Shown: positions 50,401 to 61,879 of the stretch, in pieces
How the letters are laid out: each line of letters opens with the position of its first letter
How positions within the stretch are numbered: the stretch's first letter is position 1
NCBI GenBank assembly: GCA_013433145.1
Contig: CM024191.1
Location: 2,000,501-2,064,500, forward strand
DNA: 64,000 nucleotides
Reading direction: 5' to 3'
From: Ascaris suum
Lineage: Eukaryota; Nematoda; Chromadorea; Rhabditida; Ascarididae
Notes under the pieces: generated by a model
What the model saw: the letters and a program-made list of their open reading frames with translations, nothing else
The model's database searches: none
What the model was told of the DNA's origin: nothing
Made by a program: the position numbers and the translations under genes

Positions 50401-53400
50401 GAAGCTGACCCACTGATTCTGTTCCCCAGGTATGCCATGGGAAACCCTTCAATTTGTACTCAAAGTATGCACCACCGTCCCTCCTCTTCGCATCCTGAAC
50501 GCCTCTTTTCCAATGCCGATCCAAACATTCTCCAACTACCTGTAATTTCAACTATCCGCCAATCTTCTATTCACAACTGCATTGAGACGTTTCGCATCAA
50601 GAGTCTTGAACATTCATTTATTAGTCTTGAACATTCATTTCTGAGCGCAAAAAATCGGCAATATTTGGAAAGTACTATTACGCTATAACTCACTGCTAAT
50701 TTCTACCTTCAAAACACGCTGCAATACTCACTGTACAATGCTACGCGTTCACTGCAGTCTTCAAAAACAGGAGCATTCGTCGGAACTGAAGAACTCTTAG
50801 AACCGTTTATTTAAGTAAACGCTGAGACTTGCAAGAGAATTCGATTATCTACTAAATCTCACTATATCCAAGCTATATCGTATTTCCCTCTTTTGTACGC
50901 TCTTCGCCTAAGAAAACGGGGCTCCTTCCAATCTTTCTCAAAGGGACATACATCCTATAGAATTTATGATCTCCAAAAACGCATATACCTCATGGATTCA
51001 GAAGGCGGTTTAGTAGATATCTGATGGATCGGCTTAAGTTCAGAAGAATTCAGATGATGATCCAGCATATATACTTTCAAAATAAAGAGATAAGCTGGAG
51101 CGATGTTAGTGGCCTCCACATCAAAGATGGCAGAGGATTTTTTGTGCTTAAAAAGAAAGAACTGAGGGTAAATGTAGTTGTTTTATACAAGCTATTCATA
51201 TACTATATGTGCAATTGCTATTGCGCTCAACACATACTTTCATTGAATTCGTTTTGCTCGAATGATATAAATAAGTTTCATATGACAATAGGAGGGACGC
51301 ATACAAATCAATTCTTCACTCACATTAATAACTTCATCGGGTGCACCAATAAGACGGATACGATCGGATGCGTTCAACGAAAGCATACAGTATTCTCTGG
51401 TTCCAACATCGTCACTATCCTACAAGAAAACTGGCTTATAACTATACGCATCGATAGGGATTTTCGTTATTTAATGACTAAGAAAAACAGCTGTGAAACG
51501 AGGAAGAATAAATCGGATAGGGCATATTTCGCTGTTCCTTTGCTCAAGAAAAAACAGAAGAATTGCTCACTGAGATAAAGAAGATACAATCCGCTGTCCC
51601 CTTAATATTAGCTGTTCCGTAATAGCGATATCCAAGCTCATGAAAACGATGAAAAATATCCAACAATAATTGTCTCGATCGAAAGCCCACTTCAGCGGTC
51701 GCCGTACTCCACAGGTAGCCTATAAATATATGTGGAAAAACAGGGTACTTATTATAAATTCATGCGGCAAAACATTAATGATGCTACTTTGCAGACAAAA
51801 TACTTTTCTGCGTTTATGAGTGGCTTCGTGCATCATTCTAAATTCACTGATTTTAATAAAAACCCCTTATCCTATTTAGTTCCATTGGAAAAAATAGAAA
51901 AATTTATTGCTATTCGCAAAAAAAAAAACTATTTTAAACTTCAGCAAAACTTGTCGAGCATTCTAAAAATGAACGTAAATAATGCGATGAAAATTTTTCC
52001 ACTTGAAACGAGATATAAAGAAAGAAAACAAATGCAGTATAAAATCCATCATTAAAGACCATATGGACTGTTATGTTGTCCTAAAACATTGGCCGTGTCT
52101 GGTACTTGATGATGAAAAAAATTCGATAACTCTAATGTTCACTCGTTGTATTTTTTTTCTTCTGGTAAACAGCTATTCAGCGAAAAAAATTTCGCCATAT
52201 TTTCTTTTTCGAATTTGCTTCTAAGAATACTCATCTATTACAGTTGTTCAAACCGGAAACTGAAATGATAAGTTGGAATAAAATGAAAGACGAAAACATA
52301 AAACAAAGAAACTTGAATGAAATAGACGCATGAAATATAAAATATCGGTGAAAGTAAAGCACCAATGAAATGTGGGTTGTGGCGCATATGTTTTAAAACT
52401 TTTTATACATAAGAAAAATGGCAATCTTTCATATGAACAAATTACATTGAAACTTCGCAAGAAACTAAAACCTATGGATAAAGCAAAGCAAAAAACAATT
52501 CACCATATTCACTATAGTATAAATGCGGCAGTGCTATGTACGACTTTCGGCAAACGCTTCTCACGGACGCCGACGTCTTTGAACAATGATTGGACGGTTT
52601 CTTATACTAGAAGTCATAGATTCCACACCCTCTCCGATGCTCTCCCTCCTTACCTCTCCCACTAACTGCCAATTTGGCCCGATTCAGGAAAAGCGCAAGC
52701 TGCTGGAAAAATTGGCGACTGAACTATTAAATAAATACAATAATATGCAACAGCGTTAGTCATGTTAAGCGGCATTCGAATTCTGGATATGGGGTGCCAA
52801 CGTATGCAGGCATAAACACGTATCCATATCAATCTTTCAGGGACTATGTTTCCTTCAATTACTGAAGCACCCTGATGCTTTCATAGAGCCGTAGCGCACT
52901 CGCCTGCCGATGTCCAACAATTTTGATTAGCAGACCCCATCATAGATGATAAATTATTTACGATTTACATTGCCGTCTAATGCAGTTTTGAGCCATGAAG
53001 CCAAATATTTGGAAAAAGCGCTGAAGACCGGTCTGTTATGTATCAGCGAGAGAGTGCTTATAAATTTAAAGACGGATGAGACGAACAAGCACTCCAAAAA
53101 GCAACGTATATTGTTTTAACGGGGACGTGTCCCAAACTAGAGATGCCAATGAGCACCACGTGCTGGAAGACATGTGGTAAACAGGTCAATCTATGCTACA
53201 TTCGTGGTCACTTCCCGCTAATCAAGTAATGAATTCTTTGACGGCTGAAATATAGTTCGTCCAGCATTCGTTGTCATAAAAGAAACCATCGATGACGTTA
53301 AATCTATTCATCATTTACCAGATGCATGGATCGAAAATTGTGTGGCAATACCGCATCTATACTTCGTGAACTTTGCTGCACATCCCGTTAATATTTAAAA

Positions 53401-56215
53401 ACTCATGAAGACAACCATTCCAACATTCGTAGTAAGTTCCGAGACGAAGGGATCATATCTCTCTCTCTCTCTACATTCAGTTTTCATTTACCCTTATTTT
53501 GATTTATTCGGTGTTCACTATCAGGCCGGAAATGCAACTGCCGTTAATATTTCGAGCTTTCATCGTTTCAGGTAGATGTGGTCCAAACAAGTGCTAGGAT
53601 ATCATTATGTAGGGAGAAAGATGGATGCCAAAAGTTCAGGAAGCAGCGAGGGCTGGAACTGGATCTTTCACGGTGTCGGCGAAGGTACTTATGGGAAACG
53701 GATAGGTAAAGTGGGGAGGGCCCAAATAAAAGAATCGACGCCTGCAACAATAAAACAAAGGACAAGTCTCCTCACCGGGATAGCGAAAGAACGGCGTTCA
53801 AGTATCAACCACCTCAAGAATTTTTTGCATCTGTCTTCCTTCACAATTTAATATTCTCTTAGAATAAAATAAATATAGATTGAACAAGGTATATACGAGG
53901 AGAAAAATATCTCCAAACAAAACGCTGATTTGAAGCAGGAGAACGTGAAATCTAGTACTCAATGATGCATTTATGTAAATCATTAATTGAAGCATACCTT
54001 TCATTTGTACCTCGAAGAAATCTTCCGCATTCGTATGCTTTTGATATAGATCATCAACGCATTCCATAAGGATTCTGCCCGCGTCATCTGGTGCATTCAC
54101 TAGTTGTAGTTTATCAAGTGCACTAAGGCTCAGACACATTATATGACAACCACTGAAATTTTTTCATTTATTCTGAGAGGAAAATGTACTATCAGTGTTG
54201 ACTAGAAATGATTATTGAAATAATCTACGATCATCAACACATAGTTAGAATCTATGCATTCTTATTGATTGAATTCTCAAATTCTCGGGAGAATGCGCTT
54301 GCTTCTCATCGAGGAACAATCCCAATGACGCATGCTTAAGTGGATCAAACAGGTGCTATATTCATACATTCCAAGAAAATTAGCGCACATTGATTTAGAT
54401 AGAATTTGATCGCATTGCCCTAGGCAGGAAGCAATATGCAGTGCTTTTTATATGAATCAAAAAAAGTTGCGTAAAGCAAATTTTGCCATTCGATGCTGAT
54501 ATTTGCGCTAACACCTAGTCAACTCCACTCCAATGGAACAAAAATCTGCAATCGTCCTTTCATTATTGTTAATTAAAACCAAAAGATAGCGCTAATAAGA
54601 TCGATTAAGGTTGACCACAAAGTATGCGCTAAACACCAACAAAAAAAAATTCCAAGCCTAAGAATGGCAAATAAATTCGGCGGTAACCGAAATAAAGTTA
54701 GCTACACACAAGGAATTTACCAGACGTATAACCAATTAACATGCACCTTGCTAAACAGTAATCACCTTATCAAACGTACGGCCGGCTTACGTACCAGTTT
54801 TCAAGAAAGGAAACCAATTTGCAGTCTGTCAGACATGTGGTGAAGTTACACATATCTGCAAAAGACATGTGCTTATCTCGTAATATTAAATCAAAAACAA
54901 TGAATGTAAAAAAAAAAACTAACTTGTATCCATGCACAGGCACCATCTGAAAGAAGAGTGTCGAGAGGTCGTAGGTTCTGCTTAAATCACTGCTAAGGAT
55001 CAACTCCCAACCCCTTTCGCGAAGTGTCTTCAAAATGAGACAAAGCATCTTCTTCGTTTGCACCGAATGCTCTCGTGTGCAACTTCTGGCGAATGGTATT
55101 CCATTTAGTTTCAACTGCAAAACGCCATTCGACTCGTCATATTCTCGTTGAATTCCGGCTGAAAATTGCGTTTAAAAGATAACCGCAAGACACCAAGAAG
55201 CAATTCCTGCACTCGAATTTTTATCCCGCTTGTGGAAAGTCATCGAAGGCGATAAAGCGAAGAGAAATCAACTGATTTGAAATTGTCAAGGTCGACCGGG
55301 ACCACGATTGTTCTGTGGATGACGGAGTAATGCAAGTGACATCGTAGTTTAATGGGAGTTAATCTGATGTCAAGTTGACCGCATCCATGCTGACGCATGC
55401 AAATTAGCGGAAAGTGGTGATACAGATAGCCAACCAATTTCATTCCGCATTTCCAAGGATGTGATCAACCTATCGATCAGTGTACCTGGTTAATTCATCT
55501 TTGTCTGCATGGTTTAAAACAAACAATACTCGGTATGATGTGTACCCCTCGCCCCATCATCCTCTTCTCTCACTTCGCAATGGTAACATAGCGAAGAAGC
55601 CCAGCATCAATGCAGTGGAAAATCACGCGAATGGTAAATACGGAAAACGGCTGATCGCCGCTTAAGGGATGAAATTTGGAGCCTAACGGGCATCAGTCAT
55701 AGTAGACGGAACAAAGCATAACAACCAAAAACGTGAAACATTCTCTGCTGCACATTAAAAATCATCACTAAAGATGGCATTGAATTAGTGGCAATTTAAA
55801 GTGACGATGGCTGATTTTAATTTTAAAAAAAAAAAAATTGATTTTAATTAAAATTTGAAGTGATTAAAATTTTAAGCATTCGTCGATTCAACCAAAAGAT
55901 ATGGCGTACCTCAACTTCAATGGAATATATTATTATGGAATTTTACAAGTTATTTAATTGTTTCAAATTCAGTAAGTAACGTGTATCCTTATAATGATAC
56001 AGAATGCTAAATTCTAAGATATTCGAACGAGAACTAACCAGGCCATGAACACAAAACGCAATCTCGAATGAGATTGGCCACTTCGGGTGATGCATCAACG
56101 ATCAACATCGTATCGGATAAGCGAAACGTCAACGAAAAAAATGGGAAATCCGGAGGTTTCGCCGGAAATGTCGAAACCTTTTGGCCCATTCTCAACAAGA
56201 AAATACACGGAGCTC
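47068..56215 (-). CDS. Tandem-repeat protein of an unrecognised domain family with PPxY tail (5' end not found)
   Basis: Nine exons on the minus strand: 56039-56215, 54924-55158, 53998-54152, 51571-51719, 51324-51419, 50410-50539, 48835-48932, 48169-48331, 47068-47447. All eight junctions agree in phase and give 526 residues plus stop. The protein repeats a unit of about 110 residues: L-x-x-x-D-[KR]-[IL]-x-[LV]-[IV]-[NGD]-A-[PDS], a helix, W-x-x-G-[IV]-Q, K-L-x-G-[FYI]-[PAL]-[WF], S-V/S-R, a leucine-rich helix, G-[WY]-x-[LVY], then S-x-D-[LV]-S-R-x-x-D and a hydrophobic [IVL]-F-[LF]. Units 1-4 and the tail of an earlier unit are visible. No signal peptide or membrane segment is seen. The C-terminus is proline-rich and ends near PPEEPPPSYESV. 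I cannot name the family, and function is unknown. Confidence 0.82.
47448..48168 (-). other. intron
   Basis: No coding signal beyond shadow frames. Confidence 0.6.
48169..48331 (-). CDS. repeat-domain gene exon: end of unit 3 and start of unit 4
   Basis: Encodes AVFLLRRC (closing strand of unit 3), then CPAEADKVRVINADKEI and DSWTLGIQRE. Donor CGAGAAG|gttggc. The acceptor (ttatgaag|GCAGTA) is pyrimidine-poor, so this 5' edge is less certain, although phase and repeat alignment support it. Confidence 0.78.
48332..48834 (-). other. intron
   Basis: No further exon was placed here. An open stretch after a TTTATTTCAG near 48804 does not fit the repeat. Confidence 0.5.
48835..48932 (-). CDS. repeat-domain gene exon: core of unit 3
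   Basis: Acceptor tgttttacag|ACAGTC and donor GATAAG|gttgtt. Encodes SQLVLTIILQQL, GWAVVTALDVSRRPTDK. The D-V-S-R...D-K block matches D-L-S-R-T-Y-D of unit 1. Confidence 0.85.
48933..50409 (-). other. intron, about 1.5 kb
   Basis: Includes short open frames only. Nothing aligns to the domain repeat. Confidence 0.55.
50410..50539 (-). CDS. repeat-domain gene exon: unit 3 middle
   Basis: Acceptor gaaattacag|GTAGTT. Encodes VVGECLDRHWKRGVQ and YFEYKLKGFPWHTWGTESV, the best-conserved copy of the W-x-x-G-[IV]-Q and K-L-x-G-x-P-W motifs. Donor CAGTGG|gtcagc is weak but gives the correct phase and aligns E-S-V with E-H-S-V of unit 1. Confidence 0.87.
50540..51323 (-). other. intron, with an 18-bp direct duplication
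   Basis: AGTCTTGAACATTCATTT is duplicated at 50602-50619 and 50623-50640. Otherwise plain. Confidence 0.6.
51324..51419 (-). CDS. repeat-domain gene exon: start of unit 3
   Basis: Acceptor tttcttgtag|GATAGT and donor GTTATTAAT|gtgagt, 32 codons, phase 0 at both ends. Encodes CMLSLNASDRIRLIGAPDEV, the cleanest example of the unit's opening motif. Confidence 0.87.
51571..51719 (-). CDS. repeat-domain gene exon: second half of unit 2
   Basis: Acceptor atatttatag|GCTACC and donor ATCTCA|gtgagc. Encodes YLWSTATAEVGFRSRQLLLD, FHELGYRYYGTANIKGTADC and IFFIS. The usual D-x-S-R is N-I-K-G here and G-W is G-Y, so this copy is the most diverged. Confidence 0.82.
51720..53997 (-). other. intron, about 2.3 kb
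   Basis: No exon fitting the repeat was found, and none is needed by phase. A short CT-repeat lies near 53459-53473. Confidence 0.55.
53998..54152 (-). CDS. repeat-domain gene exon: first half of unit 2
   Basis: Acceptor aaatttcag|TGGTTG and donor ATGAAAG|gtatgc. Encodes MCLSLSALDKLQLVNAPDDA and FFEVQMKG. The phase fits both neighbours. Confidence 0.86.
54153..54923 (-). other. intron
   Basis: AT-rich, nothing seen. Confidence 0.6.
54924..55158 (-). CDS. repeat-domain gene exon: main part of unit 1
   Basis: Acceptor caattttcag|CCGGAA and donor GATACAA|gttagt. Encodes GIQREYDES, LKLNGIPF, SVQTKKMLCLILKTLRERGW, ELILSSDLSRTYDLSTLFF. Pro-Phe replaces the Pro-Trp of unit 3. Confidence 0.88.
55159..56038 (-). 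other. intron
   Basis: A 67-codon frame at 55240-55443 starts KLVGY like unit 4 but does not continue the repeat. Confidence 0.55.
56039..56215 (-). CDS. repeat-domain gene most upstream exon found: end of unit 0, start of unit 1
   Basis: Acceptor attgtttcag|GAGCTC and donor TGGCCTG|gttagt. Encodes CIFLLRM (matching A-V-F-L-L-R-R at the end of unit 3) followed by MLIVDASPEVANLIRD and CSWP. The exon begins in the middle of a codon and of a repeat unit, so at least one upstream exon must exist. I could not place it. Confidence 0.8.
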
Positions 56216-56666
56216 CTGAAACAATAAGCTTACAGCAATCAATCGATCACGTGCAAAACACCAAACGCGTCTATCTGCGCTTGTGTGTGGTGACAAGCCT
56301 AAGCTTTGCTATTCACGAACTCAACCCAAACAGCAATCTTTAACCATTGCAGCTGATTTCGAACTACGACGTTTACAATCATTTTAGTTGCGGGCATATC
56401 TTGCTGCTATCTCATAATTAAATAATTCTACGATGTATTCGGCAACCTAATATAAAATTAATCATAAAGTGAACTTATCGACTCATAGTAACAACATCGG
56501 CAATAAAGAACCATAAAAACGACTAGTCAGACGACGCTTGGCAGAGTAGTTACCACCAAAGGAGAAGGTTCAGTTCGGTAGAGTGAAATATGCACCATCT
56601 CGAGTGCATGAAGGGAAATGAAATTGTAACATGCGGGAACAGTGGATATGGACATGTGACGATCTG

Positions 56667-56856
56667 AACAGACCTCTGTGCGACGACCTATGTTATTAGT
56701 TTTGGAATATTTTCTATTGCAAATGCGCTTCCCCCAAGAACTTCTATTGACCACATATAAGGTCGTATGTGGTCAACAGAAGTTCTTGGGGGAAGCGTAT
56801 TTGCAATAGAATGTAATCCAAAACTAATCACATAGATCGTCGCATAGAGGTCTGTT
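56667..56856. repeat. Large foldback: 91-bp inverted repeat with 8-nt loop
   Basis: Left arm 56667-56757 and right arm 56766-56856 are reverse complements at 83 of 91 positions by eye, with spacer TAAGGTCG. Either strand would fold into a hairpin of about 190 nt. No coding potential is evident. It could be a palindromic MITE or a recent inverted duplication. Confidence 0.93.
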
Positions 56857-57029
56857 TTTTCCATGAATGAGGTTAACGAAGGTCCTGAGACGGCCGTCCA
56901 TTTTATCTGCGACTGGGACTAAGCACGGGTAAGGAAACGCTCAAATGCGGACTAGGGCGAATGCTTTACGAGCCGAAACATTCGCCATTTCTCTCCTCCA
57001 GCACTTGAAGCATCCGTCATCCCTACTGA

Positions 57030-57390
57030 TGTGAAGTTAAGATCGACATCGACTGCTTTAGGGCAAAACAGAGAAGCGATAACGATGAGACAGAGAAACT
57101 CTCTACCAATGCTTCGATGCAAGCGTCGGTGCCTACTAAAGGAGAGTGTTTTTGCTTACATGGACCAGTGTGCTTCTACCTGTTCGTTTGAGGTATCTTC
57201 TTGGCGAGGATGGGTTCGGACCCTGGCGGTTCGCAAACGAACCGCGAAGTACCTCAGGCATGTGGAGTGCTCGGTGCTGCTTGCTGCGGAGGTGGCACTA
57301 TTCATGCCACTGGTCTGTCGGACCGAAGACACCCGCTCCAGCCTGCTGTTGTATTATCCCCTCCGCCGTTACCACTGTTGATTTTTTTAA
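57030..57390 (+). other. GC-rich block with coding-like frames, unassigned
   Basis: It is noticeably GC-richer than the flanks. Plus-strand frames stay open for 116 codons (57031-57381) and 79 codons (57201-57440), the latter Gly/Pro-rich (VLGAACCGGGTIHATGL). A perfect 8-bp hairpin (57226-57233 with 57238-57245) sits inside. No domain or splice pattern settles the strand. It may be an exon of an unknown gene or a transposon remnant. Confidence 0.3.
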
Positions 57391-60300
57391 AGCTTAATAA
57401 AAAAATCTTAAATTTCTGTCATGTAGCCAGATTACAGTGAGTTGTTCTTCAACATGAGGGAAAAGGAGCATGCACTAACCTCCTTCCCTCCCCGCGCACT
57501 TCTGCTCATCCGCATAGTTGAAACAACATATAGACTTCACCGTGAGAACTGGCTAAATCACCTAATAACGGAAATTACTCAAACAAGGCGCGGTACGAGC
57601 TTCGAATGCGATACTTCTCTAAACGCTTAATGAACCATCGCATGCAAGAAACTCTAAAACGTGTAGAAATTTCGATCTTCCAAGTATTGACGCGAGAGAT
57701 CCTTTACATATTAGAGTCCCAAAAACTTCATCTCGAGCCTTGCTCATGTGAAGACTCGAAAGACTCGACAAACTTTAGGTGCCCAAACCAGAACAGAATT
57801 ATTATATGAATCAACCTGTGGATTTGAAAAAAATTAAATATTTGTTCTGCAAGACATCGTTCTTGACTTGCAACTCTTGAACTCCCATTAAAACTTAGTG
57901 CCAACTGAACTATTCATGTAGTCAAGTTTGTAAGACAATTTCCCTCTCGTTGCCGTCCCACCTCTATCGATGCATACAATGAAATTAGGGATGTTGGGAA
58001 AATTCCCAGCAGGGAAAAAATAATTCCCGGAAGAATTGGTAAAATGATTTAAACGATGCGCTTGAGTTGGCTAATTTTGCCGAATGTAAAGAAGAGAATT
58101 TTTTTTTAAACGTTGCTGTGAGAAAAATTGTGGCATGAAGAAATTCAGATAGGATAGAAGCGCGTTCACACATACACACAACTAATAAAGGTTGATGTTG
58201 ATTTCATAGATGCAAAAATCAAGGTAACAAAGTTATTTAAAGTAAGTTAACAGGTAAGGTACTCAAGGTAACTTAGCAACAAAAGCGACGCGATTGCGTG
58301 CGTACAGCCAACGAATTACGGCACAGCTTGCGATCGGCAAAGATGACGCATCACCTATGATAGCTTTCCCGTTTAATCAACCATATTTGGCTTTTTTCTT
58401 TGCTATATACGTCACACCATTATCGATCAATTGACGCATGAGTTGATCACACCGGTGACGATACTGGTGAGTAAGTTTTAGGGAAGAAAGAAATTTTAGT
58501 GAGATTTTGAAAATAAAGAAAATTGCAATAAACAGTCAGATATTTATAGTGTGGCAAAAAAAAACCAACAAAAAAAAACTAATTTACGTGAATATAGCAG
58601 CGATATAATTTAAGCATTAAGCGGGGAAAAATTACCACATTTAGGGATTGCATACATATAGCAAAAATAGTTTGAGAATGGTGTACTAACTAATCAAAAA
58701 TCAGAGGAATTAAATACGAACGAAAAATGCCGATGAGAATCAGTTCAAAGCAGAGGGATAAGAGACTCAACAAACTAAACGAATGAGAGTTCATAGGTCA
58801 ATCGGTCAATTGGTTCAACGCGGCGACTCATGAACACATAGGTTCAGTGCTTTTGCGATGTTACGAGAGAGGTCATTTTAAATACAGACAACTCTGAAGT
58901 GGATGTTGTGAATGACGTTATTAGCAGAGTAGGTTTTACGCACTAACTGATAACAATGAAGCTATCGCTGACGTTGATCGAAAAACATGAACAAGGCTGT
59001 TTTATGGTACATCAGAAAAACCACTGACGATTTCTCGAAACTTCAGTCGGCGATACTCCAACGGTTCGAGGTCAAATCCCCTTAACCTAGCCTCATAATC
59101 TGCTGTATAAGGTCCAGTTTACGGAATGATGTAGCGTGTAAACGGCTCTTCGCTTAAAATGTGCCAAAGAAAACTGCATTGAAAGACCAATTTTGGAGTA
59201 CTTTATTGAAGTTTTGTCGCCGCCTATGAAAAACTATAGTGAGATATTTGAGAAAGTACAATAGCGCTTCACAAAAGGCGGCTTTTAGAAAACATTTCAT
59301 ATACCGTTCTAGCTTAATTATGAACGCATTTTTGACTTAAAATCTCTGCATTATAGTCGAACTTACGATTTATATAAAAGGTTTTTTCTGGGATTCTGTT
59401 CGAACGTTTTTCCTCTCTTAAAACTCCCATTACGCTCGACGTTAAACTCGATTCAAGGTGAAGAGAAGTTAACGAAATGAAGTTATATACTCGGTTCATC
59501 TGCGTTCTGTGTTGTTTCCCCTCGAAATTCTTTGCCATATCAAATGGTTATAGCTGGCAACTTGTTGCGTTTAAAGTGGCGCTTAGAGCAGTGCGATCTG
59601 TCAGCAATATGAGCTGCTCGACGGTGGAAATTATAATTTTACCCGCCGTATTTTCTCATAGTAATGTCTGCATTCTCATATTCTGATTCTTTTTTGAAGG
59701 GAGGGGGGAAGCGGGGAAGGATTAACGATAGCTGTGTTTTGTATTCATGGTTAACGATATCTTTGTTGTTTCTTTGCATGTTTATTTTTTTCGAACGCGT
59801 CTCCCATGCTTTCTTCTTTGTAAAATGAATGTTAAAGGGAATCATTGAGCCGATTATTGCTGACAGTGTTATTAGTACTTGCACGAATCAAAGCACAATG
59901 CAGCCACTATTTCACCCGTAAGGTATGGAATTATATTTATTAATTTATTCATTTCAATGTCTCAAATTGGGAAAAAACGAAGTTTATAGGCATAAACAAG
60001 AAAGAAGAGCAAAACGTTCGCAAAGCTATAATCTCAGCTAATAGACATTCAAGACATAGCAGCAGCAATAGAGTGTTTGATCGAAATGACTCAACTGCAC
60101 TTTGAAAGCTGAACAAATATGCATTTCCGGTATAATTCCCCATCAATACAACAGGTCAATAGTGTGTTCTTCGAGGATCAGTCTTCTGCTTCCCTCTCCT
60201 TTTCCATCTCATTTTTCTCTTTTTTAAAAAATCACTTGCCCTGCTGTCTCCTACTCGAACTCAAATGTTTTTTGTTTGTCGATGATGTTCAAGTCATCTA

Positions 60301-60878
60301 ATAAAAATTTTCAAATCATCTTCATCTGTATTGACCACAGGTCATCTAAACGGCTTCGAATTTTCTGCTCGGACAAATCGAATCTCATTTGAGTTGAACG
60401 AAGCGGTCCTGAAAATCCCATTTAATTAATCGTTCTGCATTTGCTGCTTTCTATTTCATTACAAATTTGAGTGTTACGATAATCAACGAGCTCAATTTCC
60501 ATGTGCCCTATCTCCATCGGTGTAGAAACAACAACTGCAAGGATCCTTCTTATTTTACGAGCATTTTCACATACAGATCTTTTTCTACTCACTAAATTAT
60601 TTCTATATTTTCCTCCTCTTCTCGAATAAACTACCGTTATTTGACCGCTATTTGATCCTTTCTGCAATAATCATCTCCCTAAGTTTGATAGAAAACGCCC
60701 AGGAATGGTTCACCTTTCTCTCATTGAGAAGACGTTCCGATAGATAATTCCTGATTTCAAATTGCACGCAAACAGGTGGCACTCGAGGTTTACAGACGTT
60801 TGTGTTGCACCACTTATACTTTGGCCTCCGCATGCCGTATAAAGTTGTTGCTTGAAAAATTCATCTGTTTCTTCCCCA

Positions 60879-60893
60879 CCCCCCCCCCCCCCC
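60879..60893. repeat. C15 tract in a longer C-rich run
   Basis: CCCCA, fifteen C, ACCCCCGG. On the minus strand it is a potential G-quadruplex. Confidence 0.97.
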
Positions 60894-61879
60894 ACCCCCG
60901 GCCCCTTCGACTTCTTTGATAAATTCTTCGAATTATCCTCCCATAAATGGTTGCACTCCTTTAGCAAACATTTAAACTTACTATTACCAGCTGTAGATTG
61001 AACTGTCACTGTTTTGAAAGATGAACTATTACAGGTGAACTGTTGCGCCATCTAAACATTTTCTCAGAAAGAATCATAAACTCGTAGAATTCTCTACCGA
61101 GCAAAGGTGCGATCGTCACTGATCTTTATAAGGGAAACTATTTCCCTAACGCCAGATTTATTCGATTCCATATCTTAAATTAAGAAGTGATGATTGCCTC
61201 TCCCCCCTCCTCCCTTCCTCTCTGCTTGTCGTTTTTTTTTGGAGCAATTCACTCTTCCAATATGTGTTCATTTGTTATGATGATCTAGATGCCGGCTGCC
61301 CCTTGAATCGCTCTTTTGATACTGTTTGTTGTAACTGTGGGCTGTTAAGGTTTCGCTTTTACTGTTATCCTTATTAATACGCGCTGTTTCGTTCAACGCT
61401 TTCAATATACTCTTACTTGTGTAAGTTGACTCTTTTCTATGCAGTTGCTTCCTTCAATCTCTTTTCGTAATCCTCTTTGTTGGATGGGTGGTCTATTCAG
61501 GTATATTCACCTTTACACCATATGCTTCTGTATTTGAAATGTTTGCTTCAAACGTTCACAAACAGTGAGAAACTTAGAGCGATATGGAGAAGTAATAAAC
61601 GAGAATGAAAAAAATATAGACGCACGAACGATGGATAGCGTAGAGCCGCACAAAAAAATTCAAGACGGAAAGCATAAAAGTTTTATTTAAATAATGTGGA
61701 CTCTATCATCCGGAGATAACAATTGCGACCCACGCAACTGTCGAAAAACGCTCATGACACAAGTTTACCTGAAATAACCAACATTTCTCGTGTGTTAAAT
61801 TGCTGTTGTGAAATCTTTATTTCGCAATTAAAATAAAGAATACTGAAATCAAACAAAAGAAGTAAAACATGAGATCACA

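Larger units (their letters stand above)
56216..61879. other. Unassigned stretch upstream of repeat-domain gene
   Basis: It should contain the missing 5' exon or exons of the minus-strand gene, but none could be aligned. It holds the 91-bp-arm foldback (56667-56856), a GC-rich block (57030-57390) and a C15 tract (60879-60893). A 113-codon minus frame at 60710-61051 is interrupted in function by encoding the C tract as polyglycine, and has no recognised domain. Confidence 0.5.

Noticed and set aside
51024..51578. 184-codon plus-strand frame, the longest non-repeat frame in the window
   Set aside because: It overlaps antisense two well-supported exons of the minus-strand repeat-domain gene and has no domain. 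It is treated as a shadow.
53576..53851. Plus-strand frame containing GEGTYG, resembling a protein-kinase glycine loop
   Set aside because: No Val-Ala-x-Lys, His-Arg-Asp or Asp-Phe-Gly follows, and it lies in an intron of the opposite-strand gene. Short chance match.
55240..55443. Minus-strand frame starting MKLVGY, like the K-L-V-G-Y-A-W motif of unit 4
   Set aside because: The similarity stops after five residues, no Trp follows, and no exon phase fits. Probably chance, or at most a decayed copy.
59040..59100. GGTTCGAGGTCAAATCCCC, a T-arm-like string; a similar one lies near 19970-20000
   Set aside because: No anticodon arm or acceptor stem can be folded around either.
60710..61051. 113-codon minus-strand frame with a Gly run
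   Set aside because: The Gly run is the poly-C tract. The remaining sequence is weakly reminiscent of a LINE endonuclease but not enough to call.
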